A DNA stretch of 64,000 nucleotides, from positions 76,614,448 through 76,678,447 of the forward strand of contig NC_080179.1 of assembly GCF_950295315.1 (NCBI RefSeq). The letters are read 5' to 3'. This document shows, piece by piece, positions 30,401 through 41,129 of this stretch (positions are counted from its first letter, which is position 1; the number at the start of each line of letters is the position of its first letter). A program made the translations under genes and the position numbers. Under the pieces are notes generated by a model that did not search any database, was not told the DNA's origin, and was given only the letters and a program-made list of their open reading frames with translations. This DNA comes from Erinaceus europaeus (lineage: Eukaryota > Chordata > Mammalia > Eulipotyphla > Erinaceidae).

Positions 30401-31719
30401 CAGTTTTAATCTGGACGTTTCTATGTAAGCTGGCAAGTAAATCAGCAGGAGAACAGAAGCCTCACCTGTGTGTTGTGGCCCAGAGAATACTGATCCGTCT
30501 GCTGGCTGTTTTGGTGAAGTCGTTGAGTCTCCACAAGTCTCATCAGTGAGCTAGCACTCCACAGGTAGCACCCGGTATGCAGCAGCCACGTCGTCTCTTA
30601 CCTCTAGAAAGACACCTGCTAGGGGAAAAGTCCGAATCCTGTTCTCTAAGAGGAAACAGAACAAAGCTTCTGTTCACCCCTAGTGAAGTGACCCCCGCAC
30701 ATGGGAGCCGGGGCCTGAGATGGGATACTTGCTCGTTCTGCACTGCCCTGTGTGCGTTTAGCCCGGAGCACGCCGCCACCACCCTGCCTCAATTGCTTTC
30801 AATGTTACGGAGGGATTTATCCCATTTAAACGTGAAGAGCTGTAAAGTTTAACGATATTTATAACTCTAAATATGCTAGGACTATTAAGTGACTTGGCTT
30901 TTTATATTTTAAGGGTAGATTCTAATGTTAAAAGATTGTTAGGGCTGTATAGAGTAGTGGCTAACTTATAATTTCAGTATTTTAAACTAGAAAAGTAGAG
31001 GAATCCATGGACCAAATGCTAGAAGATCTCTGTTCTAGTGTGATGTTGCCTTTTTGTTCTTAACACACACACACACCACACACACACAATTACAGAGATA
31101 AAGCGCATATGAGTGGAAGGAGTTGGAGTGTGTTCTTTCTGTGGGTGGACATACAGATGGATTATCGCAACATTTCCTAAACTTGCTTTCATGAGATTGG
31201 TGTTTCTCAGTGGACATGGGCTAAGGTCTCATAAGAAGCAGACAGGTACATAATGCAGATGTAGCCACTTTCATTTGGGAATGTTGTGGGACATAAGTGT
31301 TGAATCAAAGAAGCATCTTCTAAATTTTGTAGTGACTTATGAAAACACTCAGAGGAGACACTGTCTTTGTTTTCCTCTCTTGCCCCAGGAAGCAAAGGTC
31401 CATAACCATGAGGTAGTGAACAGGCACAGGCTAGAGAGACCTCCCGGGACTTGGGAGTTCAGTAAATAATCAGTCGCTTCTCTGTCTCCACTAAAATCGG
31501 CTCATCCAGTTTCAAATCTGAAAGACATTTTTTTTTGTTTTGTTTTTTCCTCCTTATTTTTGTCTTTTAAACCTCTCCCCATTTTCATGAGTGGTCAGCA
31601 GCGTTTTACAAAAGCACAGAACTTCCGGGGTCTAATTTCACACCCACACTGTGTGAGTCTCCACACCCTCCAAAGTTCTACGTCCTGCGCCCATGAGCAC
31701 CGCAGTCCGCCTGGGCTGC
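30400..31719. other. Intergenic stretch, no gene seen
   Basis: Mostly unique AT-rich DNA with one short CA repeat and, at about 30660-30790, a diverged SINE-like segment. No exon or RNA gene was recognised. Confidence 0.5.
31063..31088. repeat. Short CA repeat
   Basis: Two (CA)n blocks split by one CC. Confidence 0.8.
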
Positions 31720-32215
31720 CTTCCCCGCTCTTCATTTGCCTTAGTCTGTTTTCCACAGGTGAGTGAAAGCGTCCAGCACTTGTGTTTCCCCTCTTGACTG
31801 ACAGTCAACTTCAGTTCCACCCATTTTGCAATAAGATCTTTTAAAACTGCAGAGTAGGACCCGACTGAAGTCCTGTAACTTCTTTGTCCAGCCATCTGTC
31901 CTCCAGCCTTCAGGTTGATATCTTATTTTGGCTACTGTGAGCAGCGCGGCTGGGAACGTAGGGTGCATATGCCTTTTGAATTTGTGTTTCCATGTCCTTT
32001 GGATATGTGCCTGGGGCGGTATTGCTGAATCATAAGGTGTTTCCGTATCTGTTGGTATGAAGATTGATCCTCTACTGTTGGTCGCCAGAACTGCTCCAGT
32101 TTGTATCCCCACCAGTAGTGTGGCAGTCCCTTTTCTCCACGTCCTCGCCAACACCTGTCATTTCCTGTTTCAGACGAGCTTCTGGTGTGATTCAGTCCTG
32201 GACTTTTAAGCTGAC
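31720..32215 (-). mobile_element. Old L1 fragment
   Basis: The complement carries an L1 ORF2-like order with several stops: CAGCAATACCGCCCCAGGC, GCACATATCCAAAGGACATGG, CCGCGCTGCTCACAGTAGCC and TGGACAAAGAAGTTACAGG. It is more diverged than the other L1 copies. Confidence 0.75.
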
Positions 32216-32482
32216 TCTTCTTACTATCCTTCTTTCTTTGAAGTCAAATACACCGATAGTGTGTTACTTTAGGAACAATTTCAAATCTACTCTCTATGGT
32301 CAGGTAAATTTCAAAATAGGCAACTTGCATGATGTCTGAAATTTTCTCCATTGTTTTACTTACACATTCATGTACTCAGCAGACATTGGGCTGCTCAGAT
32401 CTCTCAGGGACTGTTTGAGTCACTATCCAGGTAAAGGATGACACCAATCATAGACTAAAGTTTTTAAATTAAAATGACATTT

Positions 32483-32692
32483 AGGGGCCAGGCGGTAGCG
32501 CAGCGGGTTAAGCGCACATGGCGCGAAGTGGAAGGACCGGCGTAAGGATCCCGATTCAAGCCCCCGGCTCCCCGCCTGCAGGGGGGTCGCTTCACAAGTG
32601 GTGAAGCAGGTCTGCAGATGTCTTTCCCCCTCTATCTTCCCCTCCTCTTTCAGTTTCTCTCTGTCCTAACCAGCAACGACAATAATAATATA
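32483..32692 (+). mobile_element. SINE, ERI type I
   Basis: GGGGCCAGGCGGTAGCGCAG head, GATTCAAGCCCCCGGC B box and CT block ending at TAATAATATATATA. Confidence 0.88.
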
Positions 32693-32694
32693 TA

Positions 32695-32832
32695 TATTTT
32701 TTATTCCCTTTAGTAGCCCTTGTTGTTTTATTGTTGCTGTTGGATAGAACAGAGAGAAGTGGAGAGAGGAGGGAAAGACTGGGGGGAGAGAAAGACAGAC
32801 GCCCGCAGACCTCATTTTCTCACCGAGCCTGC
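32695..32832 (-). mobile_element. SINE, ERI type I, head missing
   Basis: GTAGCCCTTGTTGTTTTATTG tail complement to AGACGCCCGCAGACC. It abuts the previous SINE tail-to-tail, forming an inverted pair. Confidence 0.75.
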
Positions 32833-32944
32833 AGATGTGCTACAAGAACTTCTTGAAATTAATCTGTGGAATACATTATTTTTTTTTGCATCTTATTTGA
32901 TATGTTTACATCCTGTGCTTCCCTAAAAGAACATTTCAAAGGTC

Positions 32945-33100
32945 AAACAAAAGTATTCACGTATGAGAGAGAGCGAGGGAGAGAGAAAGAACCAGAGTAT
33001 CACTCTGGCACATAACAGTGCTCAGGATCAAACTCGGGACCTCACAATTGAGAGCCCTGCCCTTAATCTACCGCACCACCTCCTAGGCTGCGCTCATCCC
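32945..33100 (-). mobile_element. SINE (variant III-like)
   Basis: CAGAGTATCACTCTGGCAC, GGATCAAACTCGGGACC and CGCACCACCTCCTAGGC. Confidence 0.65.
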
Positions 33101-33164
33101 GACAGCACGCCATGAATCTACTGCGGACCTGTGTGTGACAGACTGCATGAGGCATCCTCTACGT

Positions 33165-35030
33165 CAGTGCTGCACCTTCCCTCTCTAGGTGACGCTGTAG
33201 GTATAGGGGATAGTTTACCTCAGTACAGGCACAGCACCCCTCACTGTAGGTGATGCTGTAGGTATAGGGGATAGTTTACCTCAGTATAGATGCAGCATCC
33301 CTCTCTAGGTGACGCTGTAGGTATAGGGGATAGTTTACCTCAGTATAGACTCAGCATCCGTCACTGTAGGTATAGGGGGTAGTTTACCTCAATATAGATG
33401 CAGCACCCCTCACTGTAGGTGACGCTATACATAGGGGATAGTATGCCTCAGTATAGACGCAGCACCCCTCACTGTAGGTAACACTGTAGATATAGGGGAT
33501 AGTTTACATCAGTATAGACGCAGCACCCCTCACTGTAGGTGACGCTATAGGTATAGAGGATAGTATACCTCAGTATAGGTGCAGCACCCCTCACTGTAGG
33601 TGACGCTGTAGGTATAAGGGATAGTATACCTCAGTATAGGTGCAGCACCCCTCACTGTAGGTGACGCTGTAGGTATAAGGGATAGTATACCTCAGTATAG
33701 ACGCAGCACCCGTCACTGTAGGTCTCACTGTAGGTGACGCTGTAGGTATAGGGGATAGTATACCTCAGTATAGACGCAGCACCCCTCACTGTCGGTCTTA
33801 CTGTAGGTATAGAGGATAGTTTACCTCAGTATAGACGCAGCACCCCTCACTGTAGGTGACGCTGTAGGTATAAGGGATAGTATACCTCAGTATAGGCGCA
33901 GCACCCCTCACTGTCGGTCTTACTGTAGGTAGAGGGGATAGTTTACCTCGGTATAGACGCAGCACCCCTCACTGTCGGTCTTACTGTAGGTAGAGGGGAT
34001 AGTTTACCTCGGTATAGACGCAGCACCCCTCACTGTCGGTCTTACTGTAGGTAGAGGGGATAGTTTCCCTCGGTATAGACGCAGCACCCCTCACTGTCGG
34101 TCTTACTGTAGGTAGAGGGGATAGTTTCCCTCGGGATAGGCGCAGCACCCCTCACTGTCGGTCTTACTGTAGGTAGAGGGGATAGTTTCCCTCAGTACAG
34201 GCGCAGCACCCCTCACTGTCGGTCTTACTGTAGGTAGAGGGGATAGTTTCCCTCGGTATAGACGCAGCACCCCTCACTGTCGGTCTTACTGTAGGTAGAG
34301 GGGATAGTTTCCCTCGGGATAGGCGCAGCACCCCTCACTGTCGGTCTTACTGTAGGTAGAGGGGATAGTTTCCCTCGGTATAGACGCAGCACCCCTCACT
34401 GTCGGTCTTACTGTAGGTAGAGGGGATAGTTTCCCTCAGTACAGGCGCAGCACCCCTCACTGTTGGTCTTACTGTAGGTAGAGGGGATAGTTTCCCTCGG
34501 TATAGACGCAGCACCCCTCACTGTCGGTCTTACTGTAGGTAGAGGGGATAGTTTCCCTCAGTACAGGCGCAGCACCCCTCACTGTCGGTCTTACTGTAGG
34601 TAGAGGGGATAGTTTCCCTCGGTATAGACGCAGCACCCCTCACTGTCGGTCTTACTGTAGGTAGAGGGGATAGTTTCCCTCAGTACAGGCGCAGCACCCC
34701 TCACTGTTGGTCTTACTGTAGGTAGAGGGGATAGTTTCCCTCGGGATAGGCGCAGCACCCCTCACTGTCGGTCTTACTGTAGGTAGAGGGGATAGTTTCC
34801 CTCGGTATAGACGCAGCACCCCTCACTGTCGGTCTTACTGTAGGTAGAGGGGATAGTTTCCCTCAGTACAGGCGCAGCACCCCTCACTGTCGGTCTTACT
34901 GTAGGTAGAGGGGATAGTTTCCCTCAGTACAGGCGCAGCACCCCTCACTGTCGGTCTTACTGTAGGTAGAGGGGATAGTTTCCCTCGGTATAGGCGTAGC
35001 ACCCCTCACTGTCGGTCTTACTGTAGGTGG
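33165..35030. repeat. 61-bp minisatellite, about 30 units
   Basis: The core unit contains AGCACCCCTCACTGT, then CGGTCTTACTGTAGG and TAGAGGGGATAGTTTCCCTC. The left third uses an older unit type (TAGGTGACGCTGTAGGTATA); the right two thirds are more homogeneous and differ mainly in a variable segment (GGTATAGACG, GGGATAGGCG or AGTACAGGCG). The array ends abruptly at the start of a truncated SINE. Confidence 0.95.
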
Positions 35031-35226
35031 ATAGGACAGAGAGAAATGGAGAGAGGAGGGGATGACAGAGAGGGGGAGAGACAGACAGACACCTGCAGAC
35101 CTGCTTCACCGCCTGGGAAGCGACTCCCCTGCAGGTGGGGAGCCGGGGCCTTGAACTGGGATCCTTACTCCGGTCCTTGCGCTTTGTGCCATGTGTGCTT
35201 AACCCGCTACACTACCACCTGCCCTA
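35031..35226 (-). mobile_element. SINE, ERI type I, tail missing, joined to minisatellite
   Basis: Starts inside the element at GGATAGGACAGAGAG directly after the last 61-bp unit. B-box complement GGGCCTTGAACTGGGATCC. Confidence 0.9.
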
Positions 35227-35244
35227 AAAAATGATTTCTTTTAA

Positions 35245-35440
35245 AAACAAATCTTTTATTTATTTATTTATTGGATAGAGACCAAGAGAAATTGAAAGGT
35301 GAGGGGACAGAGAGAGATGAAGAGAGAGACACCTACAGCACTGCTTCACCATTTATGAAGCTTCCTCTGGGGGCTTGAACCAGGGTCCTTGCACATGGTA
35401 ATATGTGCCCTCAACTGAGTGCACCATTGCCCGGTCACCA
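35245..35440 (-). mobile_element. SINE (variant II)
   Basis: TTTATTTATTTATTTATTGG tail, GACACCTACAGCACTGCTTC and GGGGCTTGAACCAGGGTCC. Confidence 0.85.
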
Positions 35441-35449
35441 CAAGAGATT

Positions 35450-35575
35450 CCCTTATTTACTTATGAATGAGAGAGGGCAGAGAGAGAGAGCTTGAGCACC
35501 ACTCTGTCCCGTGTGCTACTGGGATGGAAGGCAGGGCCTCACTCTCAGTGCCTTATCCACGGCTGTTTCTGATAT
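35450..35575 (-). mobile_element. SINE, diverged
   Basis: ATGAATGAGAGAGGGCAGAG and GAGCACCACTCTGTCC; no clear head. Confidence 0.5.
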
Positions 35576-35609
35576 TCTTATTCGTATGAAAAGTGCAAGT
35601 ATAACTCAG

Positions 35610-35805
35610 CTTTAATAACATTTTATTTATTTATTTATTTATTTATTTTAATGAGAGACACAGAGAGAAAATAGAAAAAGAGAGACACCAAAGCACCGCT
35701 CAGCTCTCGTGTATGGTGGTGCTGGGGATTGAACCTGGGGCCTTGGAGCCTCAGGCGTGAGAGTCTTATGCAGAACCACTTTCTTGTCTCTCCTAGTCCG
35801 ATATT
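35610..35805 (-). mobile_element. SINE (variant III)
   Basis: ATTTATTTATTTATTTATTT tail, GGGGATTGAACCTGGGGCC and GCAGAACCACTTTCTTGTCTC head complement. Confidence 0.85.
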
Positions 35806-35877
35806 TTTAGAGGCCAATATTCATAGAATTCAGATAAATGAATAATCTGTATTGACATTAAATTAAGAAAATGTTTT

Positions 35878-36045
35878 GGGCTAGGGAGACAGCATGATGG
35901 TTATGCAAAAGACTCTCATTCCTGAGGCTCCAAACGTCTCAGGTTCAGTCCCCAGCACCACCATAAGCCAGAGCTGAGCCGTGCTCTGGTCACTCCTCTG
36001 CCTTTCTCTCTGTATCTCTCCTTCATTAAAAAGAAATAAATAGAA
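35878..36045 (+). mobile_element. SINE (variant III), well preserved
   Basis: GGGCTAGGGAGACAGCATGA head, GGTTCAGTCCCCAGCACCAC B box, CATAAGCCAGAGCTGAGCCG and CATTAAAAAGAAATAAATAG tail. Confidence 0.9.
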
Positions 36046-36049
36046 GAAT

Positions 36050-36305
36050 ATTTTTTCCCCCAGGGTTATTGCTGGGGCTTGGTGCCAGCACTATGAATCA
36101 GCCATTCCCGGCTGCCGGTTTTCCTCTTTTTTCTTCATAATTTTTATTAGGTAGGAGGAAGAGAAATTGAGAGGATGGGGCAGTAGAGGAAGAAAGAGAC
36201 AGACCTGTTTCACTGCTTGTGAGGTGGACCCCTGCAGTTGGGGAGCAGGGGCTCGAACCCAGGTCTCTGTGCCTAGTAATATGTGTACTTAACCCAGCCC
36301 CAGTA
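36050..36305 (-). mobile_element. SINE, long-form 3' module plus variant II body
   Basis: CCCCCAGGGTTATTGCTGGG, GGCTTGGTGCCAGCACTATG, then GGGGCTCGAACCCAGGTCTC. Confidence 0.8.
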
Positions 36306-36426
36306 AATCAAATATTTAAAAAAATACAACTTATAATAGCAAAACAATTTATTGATGATTTTTCTCCCTCTTGGAGAAAGTCAGGTTATTGCCATTCCTT
36401 TTTTGCAGACCGCTTTACACATATAC

Positions 36427-36562
36427 TCAGGGGAGACAGCATAATGGTGATGCAAAGAGACTCTCATGCCTGAGGCTCCAAGGCCCCAGGTTCAATCACC
36501 CGCACCACCATAAGCCAGAGCTGAGCGGTGCTCTGGTAAAATAAAATAAAAATTAAACATGA
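36427..36562 (+). mobile_element. SINE (variant III)
   Basis: GGGGAGACAGCATAATGGTG head, GGTTCAATCACCCGCACCACC B box, CATAAGCCAGAGCTGAGCGG and AATAAAATAAAAATT tail. Confidence 0.88.
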
Positions 36563-36887
36563 ACTTTAAGCATTTTCACAAATGTTCAATACAAACTCTA
36601 GGCCACCTGCAGACGCTTAGGCACTCTGTGTGTGCCACCCCCGCCCGCCCCAACCTCCACCCAAGGTCAGAGGTGTGGTTACCCCATTTTCAGAGATTGG
36701 GAGTGGCCAAATCATTCTAACTGGCCCTGCTGGCCTAGAACCCATGTCTCTGTGACTGGGGAGCTCGCAGAACTCAGTCTGTGTCCACAGGAAGGGCGTC
36801 TGTCCCTGAGGAAAAGGCTGCCCTGTGCGGCAACTTCAGGTAATTGCATTAGCCAGCCGTAGGCATCAGCACCTGCTGCGCCAATTC

Positions 36888-37188
36888 CGTTTTTTTTTTT
36901 AAAAAAACTTATTTATTTCCTTTTTGCTGTCCTAGTTTTTTGTTGTTGTAGTTATTATTGTTATTGATGTCGTTGTTGTTGGACAGGACAGAGAGAAATG
37001 GAGAGAGGAGGGGAAGACAGAGAGGGGGGAGAGAAAGACAGACACCTGCAGACCTGCTTCACCGCCTGGGAAGCGACTCCCCTGCAGGTGGGGAGCGGGG
37101 GGGCTCGAACCGGGATCCTCACGCCGGTCCTTGCGCTTTGCGCCACCTGCGCTTAACCCGCTGCGCTACAGCCCGACTCCCGTCAATT
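36888..37188 (-). mobile_element. SINE, ERI type I
   Basis: Full length: GTT-rich tail complement, middle block, GGGGCTCGAACCGGGATCC and TGCGCTACAGCCCGACTCCC head complement. Confidence 0.92.
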
Positions 37189-37854
37189 CCTTTCTCAGGC
37201 ACCAGCACCTGCTGTGTCTGTCAGTTCCTTTCTGTCCACGTCTTTGAGACTGGCCTGCATTTCACTCCACAGAAATTGCTCAACAGGGAACCTTCTACTG
37301 CTGAATCTCGAAGCCCTTTAAATCTGAATTTTCCTTGACCTCTCTTTGACCTCGCCTACCTTCAGTTCTCTTGAAAACTCCTTTCTTGTGTTTCTGAGTG
37401 GCTTGCTACTTACGTTTGATGCTTTTCTCATCACGACTAAATCAGCCCTTGGTGAGCACACTTAGTAGCAGCTATTTCTTCTGCAGGTAAGGATCCGAAT
37501 TTGAGTGGAACCCAAATCCTCCTTGAATGAGAAAACATGAAATCCGGGGGGGGGGGGGGCATGCCAGCTACTCCTTTGGAAATAAATGATGAATCTTGCT
37601 AGAACATTCTCTTCTCTGCTCCCACTCTTTGCATATTTTTGTCATTGACTTTGCAGTGTTATGGTCTAATTATATATCCTTGTCTTTGTGTCCTCCCTGA
37701 CTGGAACTCTTGTGGGTAGAGACCGTGTTTTATTTATTTCTCTTCCTTCAGCCTAGTTCCACATGGTTGAGGCAGGGCCACAGTTCATGCACCAGTGGCA
37801 GGCAGGGCTGTTTTCTGGTGGCTGCCTGTGCTACCAGTCAAGGTCAGCAGGTGA
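37189..37854. other. Intergenic unique stretch
   Basis: No gene or repeat recognised. A G run occurs near 37543. Confidence 0.5.
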
Positions 37855-37857
37855 GAG

Positions 37858-37985
37858 GCGGCGGGTAAAGCTCTAGGCTTTAAAGATGAGGTCCTGAGTT
37901 CAGTGCCCAGCACAGCATGTGTTGGAGTGATGCTCTGGTTTTCCCCCCATAAATAAATAAATAAGTAGGCAAACCTTTAAAATAA
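37858..37985 (+). mobile_element. SINE (variant III), diverged
   Basis: GGCGGCGGGTAAAGCTCTAGG, GAGTTCAGTGCCCAGC and CCCCATAAATAAATAAATAAG tail. Confidence 0.7.
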
Positions 37986-38173
37986 AAGGGTGAGGAGCTA
38001 CTGTTAGGCCCTTCTTCCCTGTACTGCAGAAAGACCTCATAGGGCTCACATTAAAATGACTTTTTTTTCTTGTTTACTTTTTCACAGATGAAAATAAAAC
38101 AATGAGGTCTTCTCTTGGGAAAGAAGGTCCACCCACAAGAGTTAATCTATAATGTCATTTAAGAAACAATATC

Positions 38174-38483
38174 AGCAGGAGTTGGGCAGTAGCGCAGCAG
38201 GTTAAATGCACGTGGTGCGAAGCGCAAGGAGGACCAGCATGTAAGGATCCCGGTTCGAGCCCCTGGCTCCCCACCTGCAGGGGAGTCGCTTCCCAGGCGG
38301 TGAAGCAGGTCTGCAGGTGTCTGTCTTTCTCTCCCCCTCTCTGTCTTCCCCTCCTCTCTCCATGTCTCTCTGTCCTGTCCAACAACGACGACATCAATAT
38401 CAACAACAATAATAACTACAACAATAAACAATCAAACAACAGGAGCAACAAAAAAGGGCAATAAATAAATTAAAAAAAGAAAA
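38174..38483 (+). mobile_element. SINE, ERI type I, near full length
   Basis: GAGTTGGGCAGTAGCGCAGC head, GGTTCGAGCCCCTGGC B box, CT block and an AACAACGACGACATC to AATAAATAAA tail. Confidence 0.92.
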
Positions 38484-38514
38484 AAGAAAAAAGAGACAAC
38501 GTCAGAAACCAAAG

Positions 38515-38632
38515 GAGAAAGTTTAGCAGTTCATGCAGACTTTCATGCCTAAGGCTTAATCATCAGGTTCAATCACCGGTACCGCCTTAAGCTAGAACTA
38601 CGCAGTGCTCTGCTAAAAAACAAAATTGAACA
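38515..38632 (+). mobile_element. SINE (variant III), diverged
   Basis: GTTTAGCAGTTCATGCAGAC, GGTTCAATCACCGGTACC and GCAGTGCTCTGCTAAAAAAC. Confidence 0.65.
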
Positions 38633-38884
38633 ACAGAAACAATGCTATTAAATACTGAGGGCCAGGGCAGGGCGGCAGGGGACAGGGGGTAGGGGGTGGT
38701 TTTCAGAATTCCAGCCCATACACTACTCAGGCTTTGGGGGCCCGGTGACGATGGCGGGAGAGGACGCAGGCTGGGGGTAGAGTGCTCTTCTCTAGGAAGA
38801 ATGGGGAGATGAGAGACTGTACCAGTGTGTCAACAACTGTGCTGTGAAAAGTGATCACAATGAAAGTTCCAGTCCACAAGGGCT

Positions 38885-39140
38885 TTCCAAATGATACGTC
38901 CTCATCGCAAATGGTTTCTTTCACTCATGGGGAATACAGATGACTGGAAGGAAGGAAATTGCAAAACAAAACCAGTGGTGACCAAGCCGCCTCTTGGGTT
39001 TGAGAGAACTATGGCGATCTGGTGGTGGTGTGGCTGAACCTTCGTGGAGGGGTGTGGAATTACGCATCTGGAACCTTGATTTTTGTAACGGCAAAACAAA
39101 AGAACAAAGCTCTGTGAAGTCACTAGTAACAAAGGAGAAA
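38885..39140 (+). mobile_element. L1-like 3' region fragment
   Basis: AATGGTTTCTTTCACTCATG, CCAGTGGTGACCAAGCCGCC and GGGGTGTGGAATTACGC resemble the segment at 53075-53345. No poly-A tail or open frame. Confidence 0.45.
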
Positions 39141-39224
39141 ACAAACAAAAAGTCGGCTTTCTAGGAGTTTGAATGGATCGGCCTTTAAAAGTGCCCAAAT
39201 AACCCTCCTAAAAGGAGCTGCTTT

Positions 39225-39378
39225 TTATTTTAGTGTTTTTACTTTATTTATTTTTATTAATGAAAGATAGGAGAATGAGAGAGGACCAAAGTACCACCCT
39301 CGTTCATGCCTTGTGGGATCAAACTAAGGACTTCAGGCACTTTATAGACTTCATACCTCCCGGACTTCTCTGCACAGC
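39225..39378 (-). mobile_element. SINE (variant III-like), diverged
   Basis: TTATTTATTTTTATTAATG, AGAGAGGACCAAAGTACC and GGGATCAAACTAAGGAC. Confidence 0.6.
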
Positions 39379-39796
39379 ATGAGAGACTCATTCTCGGCTG
39401 ATCGGAGCTAATGTCAAGTCTGGGGACAGGGTGGCCGGCCTCCCGTGGCTCTTGCTTGCTGGGCCACTCTGCCTCCATCCTGCTCTGCTCGTCATCAGCA
39501 CCGAGTCCTGTACAAAGCCCAGTTACTGACTTAGCAGCCCGGCCACGGGGACGTCTGCAAGAAGAATCGAACGAGACGTCTTTTGGAAAGAGGAAAACCA
39601 TTGCCCTTGTCGTAAGCTATTTCTCAGTCAGAGTCTAGAGCCCCTGGTGCCTGATTCCTCCTTTTGTTTGCCAAGTGACTTGTGCACAGTGCAAGCGACA
39701 CTTTTCTCAGGCCCCATACTTTTCAGCTGAGCTCTGGCTGGCTGTAAGATGTTTGCCAACACTCCGCCGGCTCAGAGAGGCAGTACTGCGAGAAGG

Positions 39797-39814
39797 CCAC
39801 CAGAGGGCGCTGGC
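39797..39814 (+). promoter_or_regulatory. Strong CTCF-binding motif candidate
   Basis: CCACCAGAGGGCGCTGGC, differing from the CTCF core CCACCAGGGGGCGC at one position, preceded by GG. It lies in unique DNA (about 39380-39900) between SINE copies. Confidence 0.65.
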
Positions 39815-39912
39815 TCTTTGCAATAGCTCTGGAAGGCAGCTGCAACCTGTTTACAGCACTTAGGCGAAGAAAAAAAGGCAAGAACACATCTTGTCTTAAA
39901 AAACCTCACGAA

Positions 39913-40132
39913 TGGGGAGTCCGGCGGTAGCGCAGCGGGTTAAGCGCCCATGGTGCAAAGCACAAGCCCCCAGCTCCCCACCTGATGAAGCAGGTCTGCA
40001 GGTGTCTGTCTTTCTGTCCCCCTCTGTCTTCCCCTCTTCTCTCCACTTCTCTCTGTCCTATGCAACAACAGCAACAATAACTATAAGAACAATAAAAAAC
40101 CAAGGACAACAAAAGGGAAAATAAACAAAAAT
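39913..40132 (+). mobile_element. SINE, ERI type I, internal deletion
   Basis: GGGGAGTCCGGCGGTAGCGC head; the B-box segment and part of the GCAGGGGAGTCGC block are missing; the AACAACAGCAACAATAA tail is intact. Confidence 0.88.
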
Positions 40133-40135
40133 TAA

Positions 40136-40679
40136 AACCTCATTAATTTTGTTAGAGGTATAATGGAATTTAAAGAAAGGAAGATACAAAAAAAAAAAAT
40201 CACCAGCTAGCTCTTTTGATCTGGTCTCTAGGCAGTGAATCTTTCCAACCCTGGCTATGGATCAGTTATAAAGAATTTACAAAACCTGATATGCACTCAG
40301 CCCCCCCCCCCCCCATCTCTTCAGTTTGCCCGTGGGAGATGGCAAAGCATTTAAATCCTCCCAAGACTGGGTTTGGGGAGGGAGACTGCCACTTTGAGCT
40401 TTAGCTGGACTGAAAGAACTTGTTAGGGGAGTCCTGGAGAAAGGACATTAGCAAGCCCGCTCCCTGAGCCCTGCGTGGAGCCTGTGCAGGCATCTGTTTC
40501 CACGGCTAAGGCCACAGAATGCAGATGAATGCGAATGTGCACACCTGAAGTTAATGCCCTGGGGTCCTGCTTCAGCATCCGCTGAACCCCCATAAAAGTT
40601 ATAAGACGAGGATACTCAGGGCTCTCTTTCTCTTCCCTCTCTCCCTCACCTAACTTGGGGCCACTCTTTTCTTTTTAAA
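40136..40679. other. Intergenic unique stretch
   Basis: No gene recognised; a C run lies near 40302. Confidence 0.5.
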
Positions 40680-40890
40680 ACTTCCAATAGTTTTTATTTA
40701 TTTATTATTATTGGAGAGACACAGAAAGAACGTGAGAGGGGGAGAAAGAGACAGAGAGACACCTGCAGACCAGCTTCATCGCTTGTGAAGCTTTGCACCT
40801 GCAGGTGGGGGACCAGGGGTTTGAACCTGGGTCCTTATGCACTGGAACGTGTGCGCTCAACCAGGCTTGCCACCGCCTGCCCCCACCCCT
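40680..40890 (-). mobile_element. SINE (variant II)
   Basis: TTTATTTATTTATTATTATTGG tail, GACACCTGCAGACCAGCTTC and GGGGTTTGAACCTGGGTCC. Confidence 0.88.
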
Positions 40891-41129
40891 GCCGCACCCT
40901 CTTTTCTATCCCCGCTTTACTTCAATAAGTTCTTGTCTCCCTGAAACTGAGTCTCTAGTCGTTCTTCCAGTGGCGCTGAGCGAGGACCTCTCCGCCTTTG
41001 TCCCGTTCCCTCTCACTCCTCTTCGACACGCTGGCGCTAAGCTCTGCTTTCGAGGTCCCCAGGAACATTTTGCTCTCTTTGCTTTTACTTTGGTCCCTTC
41101 ACTCCCTCATTTCTTATATTTCTGTCTTT

